Below, one piece after another: positions 57,404-64,000 of a stretch of DNA of 64,000 nucleotides (position 1 is the stretch's first letter; each line of letters starts with the position of its first letter). A model generated the notes under the pieces. The model worked only from the letters and a program-made list of their open reading frames with translations. It did not search any database and was not told the origin of the DNA. The stretch is from Rahnella aceris (lineage in GTDB: Bacteria > Pseudomonadota > Gammaproteobacteria > Enterobacterales > Enterobacteriaceae): positions 2,294,001 through 2,358,000 of the forward strand of contig NZ_JAADJV010000001.1 in NCBI RefSeq assembly GCF_011684115.1, written 5' to 3'. The position numbers were made by a program, and so were the translations under genes.

Positions 57404-58543
57404 ATGTACGCTTTAGTGAACGGCCGGGTCTATACCGGTCATGACGTTCTGGATAACCACGCGGTGGTCATTGCCGATGGCAAAATTGAACGTGTCTGCC
57501 CGGTAAGTGAATTGCCGGCGAATGTGGAAACCCGCAGTCTGGATGGCGCCATTCTTGCCCCCGGATTTATCGATCTGCAACTTAATGGTTGTGGCGGCGT
57601 GCAATTCAACGATTCACTGGAAGCCATTTCAGTAGAAACGTTAGAAATCATGCAGAAAGCCAATGAAAAATCCGGCTGTACCAGTTTCTTACCGACGCTG
57701 ATTACCTGTAGCGACGACTACATGAAACACGGTATCAGCGTGATGCGTACCTATCTGGAAAAGTATCCTAACCAGGCACTGGGTCTGCACCTTGAAGGAC
57801 CCTACCTCAGCCCGCTGAAAAAAGGCACGCACAACCCGGCCTTTATCCGCCTGCCAGACAGCGCGATGATTGATTTTCTGTGTGCAAACGCGGACGTGAT
57901 CACCCAACTGACGCTCGCACCCGAACAGGTTGATGCAAAATATATCCGCCAGATGCGTGATGCAGGAATAGTGATTTCCGCAGGCCATTCAAATTCCACC
58001 TATGCTGAAGCCCGTGCCGGTTTTGCCGCAGGTATCAGCTTTGCTACGCACCTTTATAATGCAATGCCAGCCATCACGGGCCGTCAGCCTGGTCTTATTG
58101 GTGCAATCTTCGATACGCCAGAAGTCTATACCGGCGTGATTGCTGATGGTCTTCACGTTGACTGGGCGAATATTCGCAATGCGAAAAAGCTCAAAGGCGA
58201 GAAGCTGGTGCTGGTCACTGACGCAACGGCTCCGGCTGGCGCGAATATTGATGAGTTCATTTTTGCCGGTAAAACAATATACTACCGTGACGGACTCTGT
58301 GTGGACGAAAACGGAACACTGAGCGGCTCTGCGCTGACGATGATCGAAGCGGTACAAAATAGCGTCGAACATGTTGGCATCGCGCTGGACGAAACGCTGC
58401 GTATGGCAACGCTTTATCCGGCACGCGCCATTGGTGTTGAAGACCAACTGGGCAGCATCGAAGCAGGTAAAGTCGCCAACCTCACCGCGTTCACTCATGA
58501 TTTTAAAATCACAAAAACTATCGTTAATGGTGACGAAGTTTAA
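57404..58543 (+). CDS. nagA: N-acetylglucosamine-6-phosphate deacetylase
   Basis: Deacetylates GlcNAc-6-P to GlcN-6-P for NagB. It is an amidohydrolase with 379 residues (E. coli 382). Zn ligands: Glu in HLEGPYLSP, His in [12 protein letters not shown], His in [10 protein letters not shown]; catalytic Asp in [11 protein letters not shown]. Two adjacent ATGs occur (57401 and 57404). The second matches [12 protein letters not shown] and gives better spacing to AGGGGG. It is the second gene of nagBACD, after the ERIC. Confidence 0.97.
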   Translation: MYALVNGRVYTGHDVLDNHAVVIADGKIERVCPVSELPANVETRSLDGAILAPGFIDLQLNGCGGVQFNDSLEAISVETLEIMQKANEKSGCTSFLPTLITCSDDYMKHGISVMRTYLEKYPNQALGLHLEGPYLSPLKKGTHNPAFIRLPDSAMIDFLCANADVITQLTLAPEQVDAKYIRQMRDAGIVISAGHSNSTYAEARAGFAAGISFATHLYNAMPAITGRQPGLIGAIFDTPEVYTGVIADGLHVDWANIRNAKKLKGEKLVLVTDATAPAGANIDEFIFAGKTIYYRDGLCVDENGTLSGSALTMIEAVQNSVEHVGIALDETLRMATLYPARAIGVEDQLGSIEAGKVANLTAFTHDFKITKTIVNGDEV

Positions 58544-58563
58544 TTGAGCGGATAACAGCATTG

Positions 58564-59787
58564 ATGACAACTGGCGGACAGCAGGCACAAATCGGCAACG
58601 TTGATCTGGTTAAGCAGTTAAACGGCGCGGCGGTTTACCGCCTGATTGACCAACAAGGTCCCATCTCGCGCATTCAGATTGCTGACATGAGTCAGTTAGC
58701 GCCCGCCAGTGTGACCAAAATTACCCGACAATTGCTTGAGCGCGGGCTGATTAAAGAAGTTGATCAGCAGGCTTCCACCGGAGGGCGCCGCGCTATTTCT
58801 ATCATCACCGAAACCCGCCCTTTCCATACCATCGCAGTACGTCTTGGTCGCCATGATGCGACGATAACGCTTTATGATCTCAGCGCAAAATCGCTGGCCG
58901 AACAACATTACGCCCTGCCCGAACGCACTCAGGAAACCCTGGAGAACGCGCTGTTCGAGGCTATACAGCAATTCATTGAACTAAATCAGCGCAAAATCCG
59001 CGAACTGATTGCCATTTCCGTCATCCTTCCGGGGCTGGTCGATCCGAATAAAGGCATCGTGCGCTATATGCCGCATATCAGCGTGGGCGCGTGGAAATTA
59101 GTCGATGCGCTGGAAGCCCGGTTTAAAGTCACCAGTTTTGTCGGCCACGATATCCGCAGTCTGGCGCTTGCCGAACACTACTTCGGTGCAACCCGCGACT
59201 GTCAGGACTCCATTTTGGTTCGTTTACACCGTGGTACCGGTGCCGGAATCATCGTTAACGGCCAGATTTTTCTCGGCAGTAACGGCAACGTCGGTGAAAT
59301 CGGCCATATTCAGATCGACCCGCTGGGCGAACGCTGCCACTGCGGTAATTTCGGCTGTCTGGAAACCGTTGCGGCTAACGCTGCCATCGAAAATCGGGTG
59401 CGCCATTTACTGACGCAAGGCTACGCCAGCAAGCTGAGTCTGAATGACTGTTCAATTTCGGCGATCTGCAAAGCGGCCAACCGCCACGATCCGCTGGCAA
59501 CCGAAGTCATCGAACACGTTGGCCGCCAGCTGGGTAAAGGGGTGTCGATCGCGATAAATCTGTTCAACCCGCAAAAAGTCGTGATTGCCGGCGAAATCAC
59601 CGAAGCCGATAAGGTTCTGCTTCCGGCAATTCAGAACTGCATTAATGCGCAGGTTCTGAAAGATTTCCGCCGTAATTTACCGGTAGTGACCTCTGCCCTG
59701 AATCATCAGTCAGCGATTGGTGCGTTTGCCCTGGTTAAACGGGCGATGCTGAATGGCGTTCTGTTACAGCGTCTGATGGAAAATTAA
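58564..59787 (+). CDS. nagC: Transcriptional repressor NagC
   Basis: ROK-family regulator, inactivated by GlcNAc-6-P, that represses nag and other sugar genes. It has 407 residues (E. coli 406). The winged-helix DNA-binding domain is about 20-80 (SRIQIADMSQLAPASVTKITRQLLE, in part). The ROK domain has VRLHRGTGAGIIVNG and the zinc motif ERCHCGNFGCLE. A TTG precedes the ATG at 58564, which I chose. It lies 20 bp after nagA. Confidence 0.97.
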   Translation: MTTGGQQAQIGNVDLVKQLNGAAVYRLIDQQGPISRIQIADMSQLAPASVTKITRQLLERGLIKEVDQQASTGGRRAISIITETRPFHTIAVRLGRHDATITLYDLSAKSLAEQHYALPERTQETLENALFEAIQQFIELNQRKIRELIAISVILPGLVDPNKGIVRYMPHISVGAWKLVDALEARFKVTSFVGHDIRSLALAEHYFGATRDCQDSILVRLHRGTGAGIIVNGQIFLGSNGNVGEIGHIQIDPLGERCHCGNFGCLETVAANAAIENRVRHLLTQGYASKLSLNDCSISAICKAANRHDPLATEVIEHVGRQLGKGVSIAINLFNPQKVVIAGEITEADKVLLPAIQNCINAQVLKDFRRNLPVVTSALNHQSAIGAFALVKRAMLNGVLLQRLMEN

Positions 59788-59844
59788 GACGTGCTATAGT
59801 ATCTGGCTGCCAGGAATGGGACTGAAAATGTGGGTTTGGAAATT

Positions 59845-60597
59845 ATGACGATAAAGAACGTAATTTGTGACATTGATGGCGTGCTGTTGCACGACAATAC
59901 CGCAGTACCTGGCGCCGATCGTTTTCTGGCGCGGATTCAGGAACAGGGAATGCCTCTGGTTATTCTCACTAACTACCCTTCCCAGACAGCACAGGATCTG
60001 GCAAACCGCTTCGGCGCTGCCGGTCTCGACGTGCCTGAAAGTGCATTTTTCACCTCTGCGATGGCCACAGCCGATTTCCTCAAACGTCAGGAAGGCAAAA
60101 AAGCCTATGTCGTCGGCGAAGGTGCGCTGATTCATGAACTCTATAAAGCCGGTTTTACCATTACCGATATCAATCCTGATTTCGTGATTGTCGGCGAAAC
60201 CCGTTCTTATAACTGGGACATGATCCATAAAGCCGCCTATTTCGTGGCAAACGGCGCGCGCTTTATCGCGACAAATCCTGATAACCACGGACACGGTTTT
60301 GTTCCTGCCTGCGGCGCATTGTGTGCACCGATCGAAAAAATTACCGGACGCCAGCCATTTTATGTCGGCAAACCGAGTCCGTGGATTATCCGTTCGGCGT
60401 TAAATAAAATGCAGGCGCATTCCGAAGATACCGTCATTGTGGGGGATAATCTGCGTACTGACATTCTGGCGGGCTTCCAGGCAGGTCTGGAAACCGTTCT
60501 GGTGCTGACTGGCGTTTCAACGCTCAACGATATTGAGGGAATGCCTTTCCGTCCGACCTGGATTTACCCTTCAGTTGCCGATATCGACGTGATTTAA
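59845..60597 (+). CDS. nagD: HAD phosphatase NagD (UMP phosphatase)
   Basis: Haloalkanoic-dehalogenase superfamily nucleotide monophosphatase, 250 residues as in E. coli. Motif I is NVICDIDGVLLHDN, motif II LTNYPSQ, motif III lysine in YVGKPSPWI and motif IV VGDNLRTDILAG. The start MTIKN is at 59845; the frame opens 5 codons earlier. Its link to nag metabolism is positional, as in E. coli. Confidence 0.96.
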   Translation: MTIKNVICDIDGVLLHDNTAVPGADRFLARIQEQGMPLVILTNYPSQTAQDLANRFGAAGLDVPESAFFTSAMATADFLKRQEGKKAYVVGEGALIHELYKAGFTITDINPDFVIVGETRSYNWDMIHKAAYFVANGARFIATNPDNHGHGFVPACGALCAPIEKITGRQPFYVGKPSPWIIRSALNKMQAHSEDTVIVGDNLRTDILAGFQAGLETVLVLTGVSTLNDIEGMPFRPTWIYPSVADIDVI

Positions 60598-60957
60598 GCG
60601 TTTCCGGCCACTGCCTGAAAACGAGTCTGGATCTTTATTCAGGCTCTTTTTTTTGTCTTGCCGTCTGATTTTTATCCACTTTTCTCTTTTTTTGAATCCT
60701 CCTCAATTTTTGGCGATTAAATTAATAATCCGCTAATAAAATCGCCATAAAACTGATGATTCATCAAAGATCACCCACCATCAACCAACTATTTATCAGA
60801 AGAGCGTTAAACCACTTGCACAACATAGGGGTTTTGACGCATTTTCATAGTCAGCAACGCAACAACGCCGGGCTAAAACTGAAAGAACGGCAACGTTGAT
60901 CCTCATTCGTAATCATAAAAATAACAGCCAGAGAAAGGTCGTTAGGGAGAAAGTCAT
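60598..60957 (+). promoter_or_regulatory. nagD-asnB intergenic region
   Basis: 360 bp. A terminator follows nagD (60613-60653). The rest is AT-rich and must hold the asnB promoter; no clear element was assigned. asnB is preceded by AGGGAGAA, a good ribosome-binding site. Confidence 0.5.
60613..60653 (+). terminator. nagBACD terminator
   Basis: GAGTCTG / CAGGCTC stem (7 bp, one G-T pair, 10-nt loop) directly followed by eight T residues. An outer GCCTGAA / TTCAGGC pairing is an alternative. It starts 16 bp past nagD. Confidence 0.85.
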
Positions 60958-62622
60958 ATGTGTTCAATTTTCGGTGTGCTCGATATCAAAACTGACGCTG
61001 TCGAGCTGCGCAAAAAAGCGCTGGAACTGTCGCGCCTGATGCGTCACCGCGGACCCGACTGGTCCGGTGTGTTTGCCAGCGATAAAGCCATTCTGTCGCA
61101 TGAGCGTCTGTCCATTGTCGACGTGAACAACGGCGCACAACCTTTGTACAACGCAGCACACACCCACGTTCTGGCTGTGAACGGCGAAATTTACAACCAT
61201 CAGGCATTGCGCGCAGAACTGGGCGACAAGTATGAATTCCAGACCGCATCTGACTGTGAAGTCATTCTGGCGCTGTATCAGGAAAAAGGCCCTGCCTTCC
61301 TCGATGAACTGCAAGGTATGTTCGCCTTTATTCTGTATGACACAGAAAAAGACGCGTACCTGATTGGCCGCGACCATCTGGGCATTATCCCGCTGTACAT
61401 GGGCTACGACGAACACGGCAACATGTACGTCGCTTCAGAAATGAAAGCGCTGGTGCCGGTTTGTCGCACCATCAAAGAATTCCCGGCAGGCAGCTATCTG
61501 TGGAGCCAGGACGGTGAAATTCGCGAATACTACCAGCGTGACTGGTTTGACTTCGAAAACGTCAAAGACAACGTCACTGACGCTGCGGCGCTGAAAGATG
61601 CACTGGAAGAAGCGGTAAAAAGTCACCTGATGTCTGACGTGCCTTACGGCGTGCTGCTGTCTGGTGGTCTGGATTCCTCCGTGATTTCCGCCATCACCAA
61701 GAAATTTGCCGGCCGCCGTATCGAAGATAAAGATCAGAGCGAAGCCTGGTGGCCGCAACTGCACTCCTTTGCCGTCGGTCTGCAAGGTTCACCGGACCTG
61801 CGCGCTGCTCAGGAAGTCGCCAACCATTTAGGCACCGTGCACCACGAAATTCACTTCACCGTGCAGGAAGGTCTGGATGCTATCCGCGATGTTATCTATC
61901 ACATTGAAACGTATGACGTCACGACTATCCGCGCATCAACGCCGATGTATCTGATGTCGCGTAAAATCAAAGCGATGGGCATCAAAATGGTGTTGTCTGG
62001 CGAAGGCGCAGACGAAGTGTTGGGCGGCTACCTGTATTTCCATAAAGCACCAAACGCTAAAGAATTCCATGAAGAAACCGTGCGTAAATTGCTGGCCCTG
62101 CATATGTATGACTGTGCGCGTGCCAACAAAGCCATGTCAGCCTGGGGTGTTGAAGCCCGCGTCCCGTTCCTGGACAAAAAATTCCTCGACGTCGCGATGC
62201 GTATCAACCCGAAAGACAAGATGTGCGGCAACGGCAAGATGGAGAAACATATCCTGCGTGAATGTTTCGAGTCTTATTTGCCACACAGCGTGGCCTGGCG
62301 CCAGAAAGAACAGTTCTCTGATGGCGTAGGTTACAGCTGGATCGATACCTTAAAAGAAGTGGCCTCTCAGCAGATCACCGATCAACAGCTTGAAACTGCA
62401 CATTTCCGTTTCCCGTACAACACGCCGACCTCGAAAGAAGGCTACCTGTACCGTACGATTTTTGAAGAGTTATTCCCGGTGCCAAGCGCGGCTGAATGTG
62501 TGCCTGGCGGGCCGTCAGTGGCCTGTTCTTCAGCGAAAGCTATTGAATGGGACGAAGCGTTCAAAAACATGGACGATCCTTCTGGCCGTGCCGTTGGCGT
62601 GCATCAGTCCGCTTATAAATAA
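60958..62622 (+). CDS. asnB: Asparagine synthetase B (glutamine-hydrolysing)
   Basis: Makes asparagine from aspartate, glutamine and ATP. It has 554 residues, equal to E. coli. Cys2 after the initiator Met is the glutaminase nucleophile (MCSIFGVLDI). The glutaminase domain runs to about 205. The synthetase PP-loop is VLLSGGLDSSVIS (about 230-242), with LSGEGADEVLGGY in the C-terminal half. A strong terminator follows. Confidence 0.98.
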   Translation: MCSIFGVLDIKTDAVELRKKALELSRLMRHRGPDWSGVFASDKAILSHERLSIVDVNNGAQPLYNAAHTHVLAVNGEIYNHQALRAELGDKYEFQTASDCEVILALYQEKGPAFLDELQGMFAFILYDTEKDAYLIGRDHLGIIPLYMGYDEHGNMYVASEMKALVPVCRTIKEFPAGSYLWSQDGEIREYYQRDWFDFENVKDNVTDAAALKDALEEAVKSHLMSDVPYGVLLSGGLDSSVISAITKKFAGRRIEDKDQSEAWWPQLHSFAVGLQGSPDLRAAQEVANHLGTVHHEIHFTVQEGLDAIRDVIYHIETYDVTTIRASTPMYLMSRKIKAMGIKMVLSGEGADEVLGGYLYFHKAPNAKEFHEETVRKLLALHMYDCARANKAMSAWGVEARVPFLDKKFLDVAMRINPKDKMCGNGKMEKHILRECFESYLPHSVAWRQKEQFSDGVGYSWIDTLKEVASQQITDQQLETAHFRFPYNTPTSKEGYLYRTIFEELFPVPSAAECVPGGPSVACSSAKAIEWDEAFKNMDDPSGRAVGVHQSAYK

Positions 62623-62650
62623 CCGATTTACCGGTAAATATCCTTGTAGC

Positions 62651-62680
62651 AAACGGGCCTCTTCAGGCCCGTTTTTTAAT
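62651..62680 (+). terminator. asnB terminator
   Basis: AAACGGGCCT / AGGCCCGTTT stem (10 bp, CTTC loop) with TTTTAAT following, 28 bp past asnB. Confidence 0.93.
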
Positions 62681-62782
62681 GGGTAAAGTCAGTAAAAATA
62701 ATGTCTTTTGTCCAATTAATCACCAGAGTGGTTATAAGCCAGACAAATGGACGCCGTCAGGCCTTTTTCTCCAAAAAAGGTG

Positions 62783-62811
62783 TTGACGCAAAACGGTCAT
62801 ATACGCATAAT
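62783..62811 (+). promoter_or_regulatory. Promoter of the tRNA operon
   Basis: -35 TTGACG (62783-62788), 17-bp spacer, -10 CATAAT (62806-62811), followed by a GC-rich discriminator GCGCCCCGC. This is the layout of stringently controlled stable-RNA promoters. It lies 40 bp upstream of the first tRNA. Confidence 0.85.
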
Positions 62812-62850
62812 GCGCCCCGCAACGCCGATGAAGGTAGCGCGAAAAAAGAT

Positions 62851-62927
62851 GGCTACGTAGCTCAGTTGGTTAGAGCACATCACTCATAATGATGGGGTCA
62901 CAGGTTCGAATCCCGTCGTAGCCACCA
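62851..62927 (+). tRNA. metT: tRNA-Met(CAU), first copy
   Basis: 77 nt with encoded CCA. Cloverleaf: acceptor GGCTACG / CGTAGCC, anticodon CAT in the loop of ATCACTCATAATGAT, T-loop GGTTCGAATCC. It is an elongator type (initiator-specific C1-A72 mismatch absent). It is the first gene of a six-tRNA operon as in E. coli metT. Confidence 0.95.
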
Positions 62928-62934
62928 TCTTTTT

Positions 62935-63019
62935 GCGGGAGTGGCGAAATTGGTAGACGCACTAGATTTAGGTTCTAGCGCCGCAAGGTGTGCGAGTTCA
63001 AGTCTCGCCTCCCGCACCA
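62935..63019 (+). tRNA. leuW: tRNA-Leu(UAG)
   Basis: 85 nt with encoded CCA and long variable arm (CTAGCGCCGCAAGGTGTGC region), typical of class II leucine tRNAs. Acceptor GCGGGAG / CTCCCGC; anticodon TAG in TAGATTTAGGTTCTA. It starts 7 bp after the previous tRNA. Confidence 0.95.
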
Positions 63020-63042
63020 TTTCCAGACATCGGCAGCACAGT

Positions 63043-63117
63043 TGGGGTATCGCCAAGCGGTAAGGCACTGGTTTTTGATACCAGCATTCCCAGGTTCGAA
63101 TCCTGGTACCCCAGCCA
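63043..63117 (+). tRNA. glnU: tRNA-Gln(UUG), first copy
   Basis: 75 nt with encoded CCA. Acceptor TGGGGTA / TACCCCA, anticodon TTG in CTGGTTTTTGATACCAG, T-stem CCAGG / CCTGG. Weak U1-A72 end, as in enteric tRNA-Gln recognised by GlnS. Confidence 0.95.
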
Positions 63118-63187
63118 TTTTCTTACCTTTCACATTGTTGTACTGATGTGGTTGTGAGGAAAATCCAATTTGAAGAAGTTGTACTGT

Positions 63188-63262
63188 TGGGGTATCGCCA
63201 AGCGGTAAGGCACTGGTTTTTGATACCAGCATACCCTGGTTCGAATCCAGGTACCCCAGCCA
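63188..63262 (+). tRNA. glnW: tRNA-Gln(UUG), second copy
   Basis: 75 nt, identical to the first copy except near the variable loop and T-stem, which reads CCTGG / CCAGG instead of CCAGG / CCTGG. The two changes are compensatory, so pairing is kept. Anticodon TTG. Confidence 0.95.
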
Positions 63263-63354
63263 TACTTCTTTCTGTATAATTGGTAAGCACTTGAAATTTA
63301 TTATTAAGTTAGTTAAATTAGTGCTTGAAGTTTTGAAGTAAGTCAGTAGAATTT

Positions 63355-63431
63355 GGCTACGTAGCTCAGCTGGTTAGAGCACATCACTCATAATGATGGG
63401 GTCACAGGTTCAAATCCCGTCGTAGCCACCA
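63355..63431 (+). tRNA. metU: tRNA-Met(CAU), second copy
   Basis: 77 nt, nearly identical to the first tRNA-Met copy. The differences are CAGCTGG for CAGTTGG in the D arm and TTCAAAT for TTCGAAT in the T-loop. Anticodon CAT, encoded CCA. Confidence 0.95.
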
Positions 63432-63475
63432 TTTTACTTGCAGTACACTACTCAAAAGGTAGTGAGAAACAAAAT

Positions 63476-63550
63476 TGGGGTGTCGCCAAGCGGTAAGGCT
63501 CTGGTTTCTGATACCAGCATACCCAGGTTCGAATCCTGGCACCCCAGCCA
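63476..63550 (+). tRNA. glnV: tRNA-Gln(CUG)
   Basis: 75 nt with encoded CCA, acceptor TGGGGTG / CACCCCA, anticodon CTG in CTGGTTTCTGATACCAG. It is the last gene of the operon. E. coli carries two copies of this isoacceptor (glnV, glnX); only one is here. Confidence 0.95.
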
Positions 63551-63556
63551 CATTAG

Positions 63557-63589
63557 AAAGGCCTGCTTTTTAGCAGGCCTTTTGCTTTT
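63557..63589 (+). terminator. tRNA operon terminator
   Basis: A perfect 11-bp stem AAAGGCCTGCT / AGCAGGCCTTT with a TTTT loop, followed by TGCTTTT, 6 bp past the last tRNA. It also lies between convergent tRNA and ubiF transcription. Confidence 0.93.
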
Positions 63590-63657
63590 CTGTATTTTAA
63601 ATATTTATCTAAAAATAGAGGTCTGGTGGAGATGTTTTCCCACCAGCCTTGACGTCA

Positions 63658-64000
63658 TTAAATCCCCAATGCGTATTTAAGTGCTTTGGTTTTCAGTGCG
63701 CCCGTACGTTGTGCGGTCATCAGCGCCAGATTACGCAACGCTTTCACCGGTGCCAGATCGTTACTGAAGGCGGTATAGAATAAATCCATCCCGCTTTGCA
63801 TCAGCAGATTATCCAGACGACGCTGACGCTGATAGCGCAGTAAGACTTTCTCGCTGCTCCACGCTTCATCATGGTCACGCGCCTTTTCCAGCACCGATAA
63901 CAATGCTTCCACATCACGGTATCCCAGATTGACGCCCTGCCCTGCCAGAGGATTGATGGTGTGCGCTGCGTCACCCACCAGCGCCAGCCCCGGTAAGACA
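63658..64000 (-). CDS. ubiF: Ubiquinone hydroxylase UbiF, C-terminal part (5' end cut by window)
   Basis: FAD-dependent monooxygenase of ubiquinone biosynthesis (3-demethoxyubiquinol 3-hydroxylase). Only the last 113 residues are visible; the family is about 390. The FAD-binding GD motif PGLALVGDAAHTINPLAGQGVNLGYRD (in part) and the C-terminal helices ending in LKYALGI are present. Position next to the asnB-tRNA block matches E. coli ubiF. Related hydroxylases UbiH and VisC are possible, but location favours UbiF. Confidence 0.9.
   Translation of the reverse strand, partial: VLPGLALVGDAAHTINPLAGQGVNLGYRDVEALLSVLEKARDHDEAWSSEKVLLRYQRQRRLDNLLMQSGMDLFYTAFSNDLAPVKALRNLALMTAQRTGALKTKALKYALGI

Noticed and set aside
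62701..63680. Short ORFs over the tRNA operon
   Set aside because: They overlap well-formed tRNA genes on one strand or the other; the tRNA structures are unambiguous.
1..64000. Insertion sequences, prophage, CRISPR arrays, toxin-antitoxin or defence genes
   Set aside because: I looked for transposases, integrases, direct-repeat/spacer patterns and nuclease or toxin families and found none in the visible reading frames.

Overview
This is a 64 kb stretch of an Enterobacterales chromosome. Gene order largely follows the E. coli K-12 17-minute region (tol-cyd-suc-sdh-gltA-nei-pxp-phr-kdp-pgm-seqA-fldA-fur-chi-glnS-nag-asnB-tRNA-ubiF). Protein lengths and motifs match the enteric families closely. 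Several differences point away from Escherichia itself: a pcp gene inside the pxp operon, sucABCD directly followed by cydAB, a fused DUF523-DUF1722 protein upstream of phr, and two ERIC repeats. They suggest a Yersiniaceae-type genus such as Rahnella, Ewingella or Serratia, but the genus is an inference. I see no insertion sequence, prophage, CRISPR array or plasmid gene.

Positions 1-18024 are all on the minus strand. Read in transcription order they are sdhCDAB, sucABCD (succinate dehydrogenase, 2-oxoglutarate dehydrogenase, succinyl-CoA synthetase), cydAB-cydX-ybgE (cytochrome bd oxidase) and ybgC-tolQRA-tolB (envelope constriction and trans-envelope energy transfer; tolB runs off the left edge). 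gltA (18852, plus strand) is divergent from sdhC across an 827-bp control region. Together these genes encode much of the oxidative TCA cycle and a terminal oxidase.

Positions 20136-33413 are the most individual part. A 967-residue autotransporter lies where E. coli has other genes. A minus-strand operon pxpB-pxpC-pxpA-pcp-nei joins pyroglutamyl peptidase to 5-oxoprolinase. Then come an MFS transporter with a long acidic tail, a Nif3-type protein (ybgI), an exported class-II cyclic-nucleotide phosphodiesterase, photolyase (phr), the DUF523-DUF1722 protein behind a perfect 13-bp inverted repeat, and the small gene ybfA.

Positions 33413-42594 carry kdpFABC-kdpDE (high-affinity K+ uptake and its two-component system), with a KdpE-type box immediately next to a degenerate ERIC element. 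A convergent PadR/YqjI-like regulator follows, with a basic His/Arg/Gly-rich N-terminus and a perfect 15+4+15 palindrome in front of it.

Positions 42595-52168 carry pgm and seqA (minus), ybfF and ybfE (plus), a methyl-accepting chemotaxis protein with a recognisable sigma-28 promoter, fldA, fur, and the chitoporin operon chiP-chiQ. Positions 52169-60597 hold glnS and the amino-sugar regulon: nagE divergent from nagB-nagA-nagC-nagD, with a CRP site between nagE and nagB and an ERIC element between nagB and nagA. ChiP and Nag proteins form one chitin-sugar uptake and degradation route.

Positions 60598-64000 hold asnB, a six-gene tRNA operon (Met-Leu-Gln-Gln-Met-Gln) with a stringent-type promoter, and the 3' part of ubiF on the minus strand. 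The window is mostly core genome. The points that merit follow-up are regulatory palindromes, the gene insertions and the accessory surface and signalling genes.
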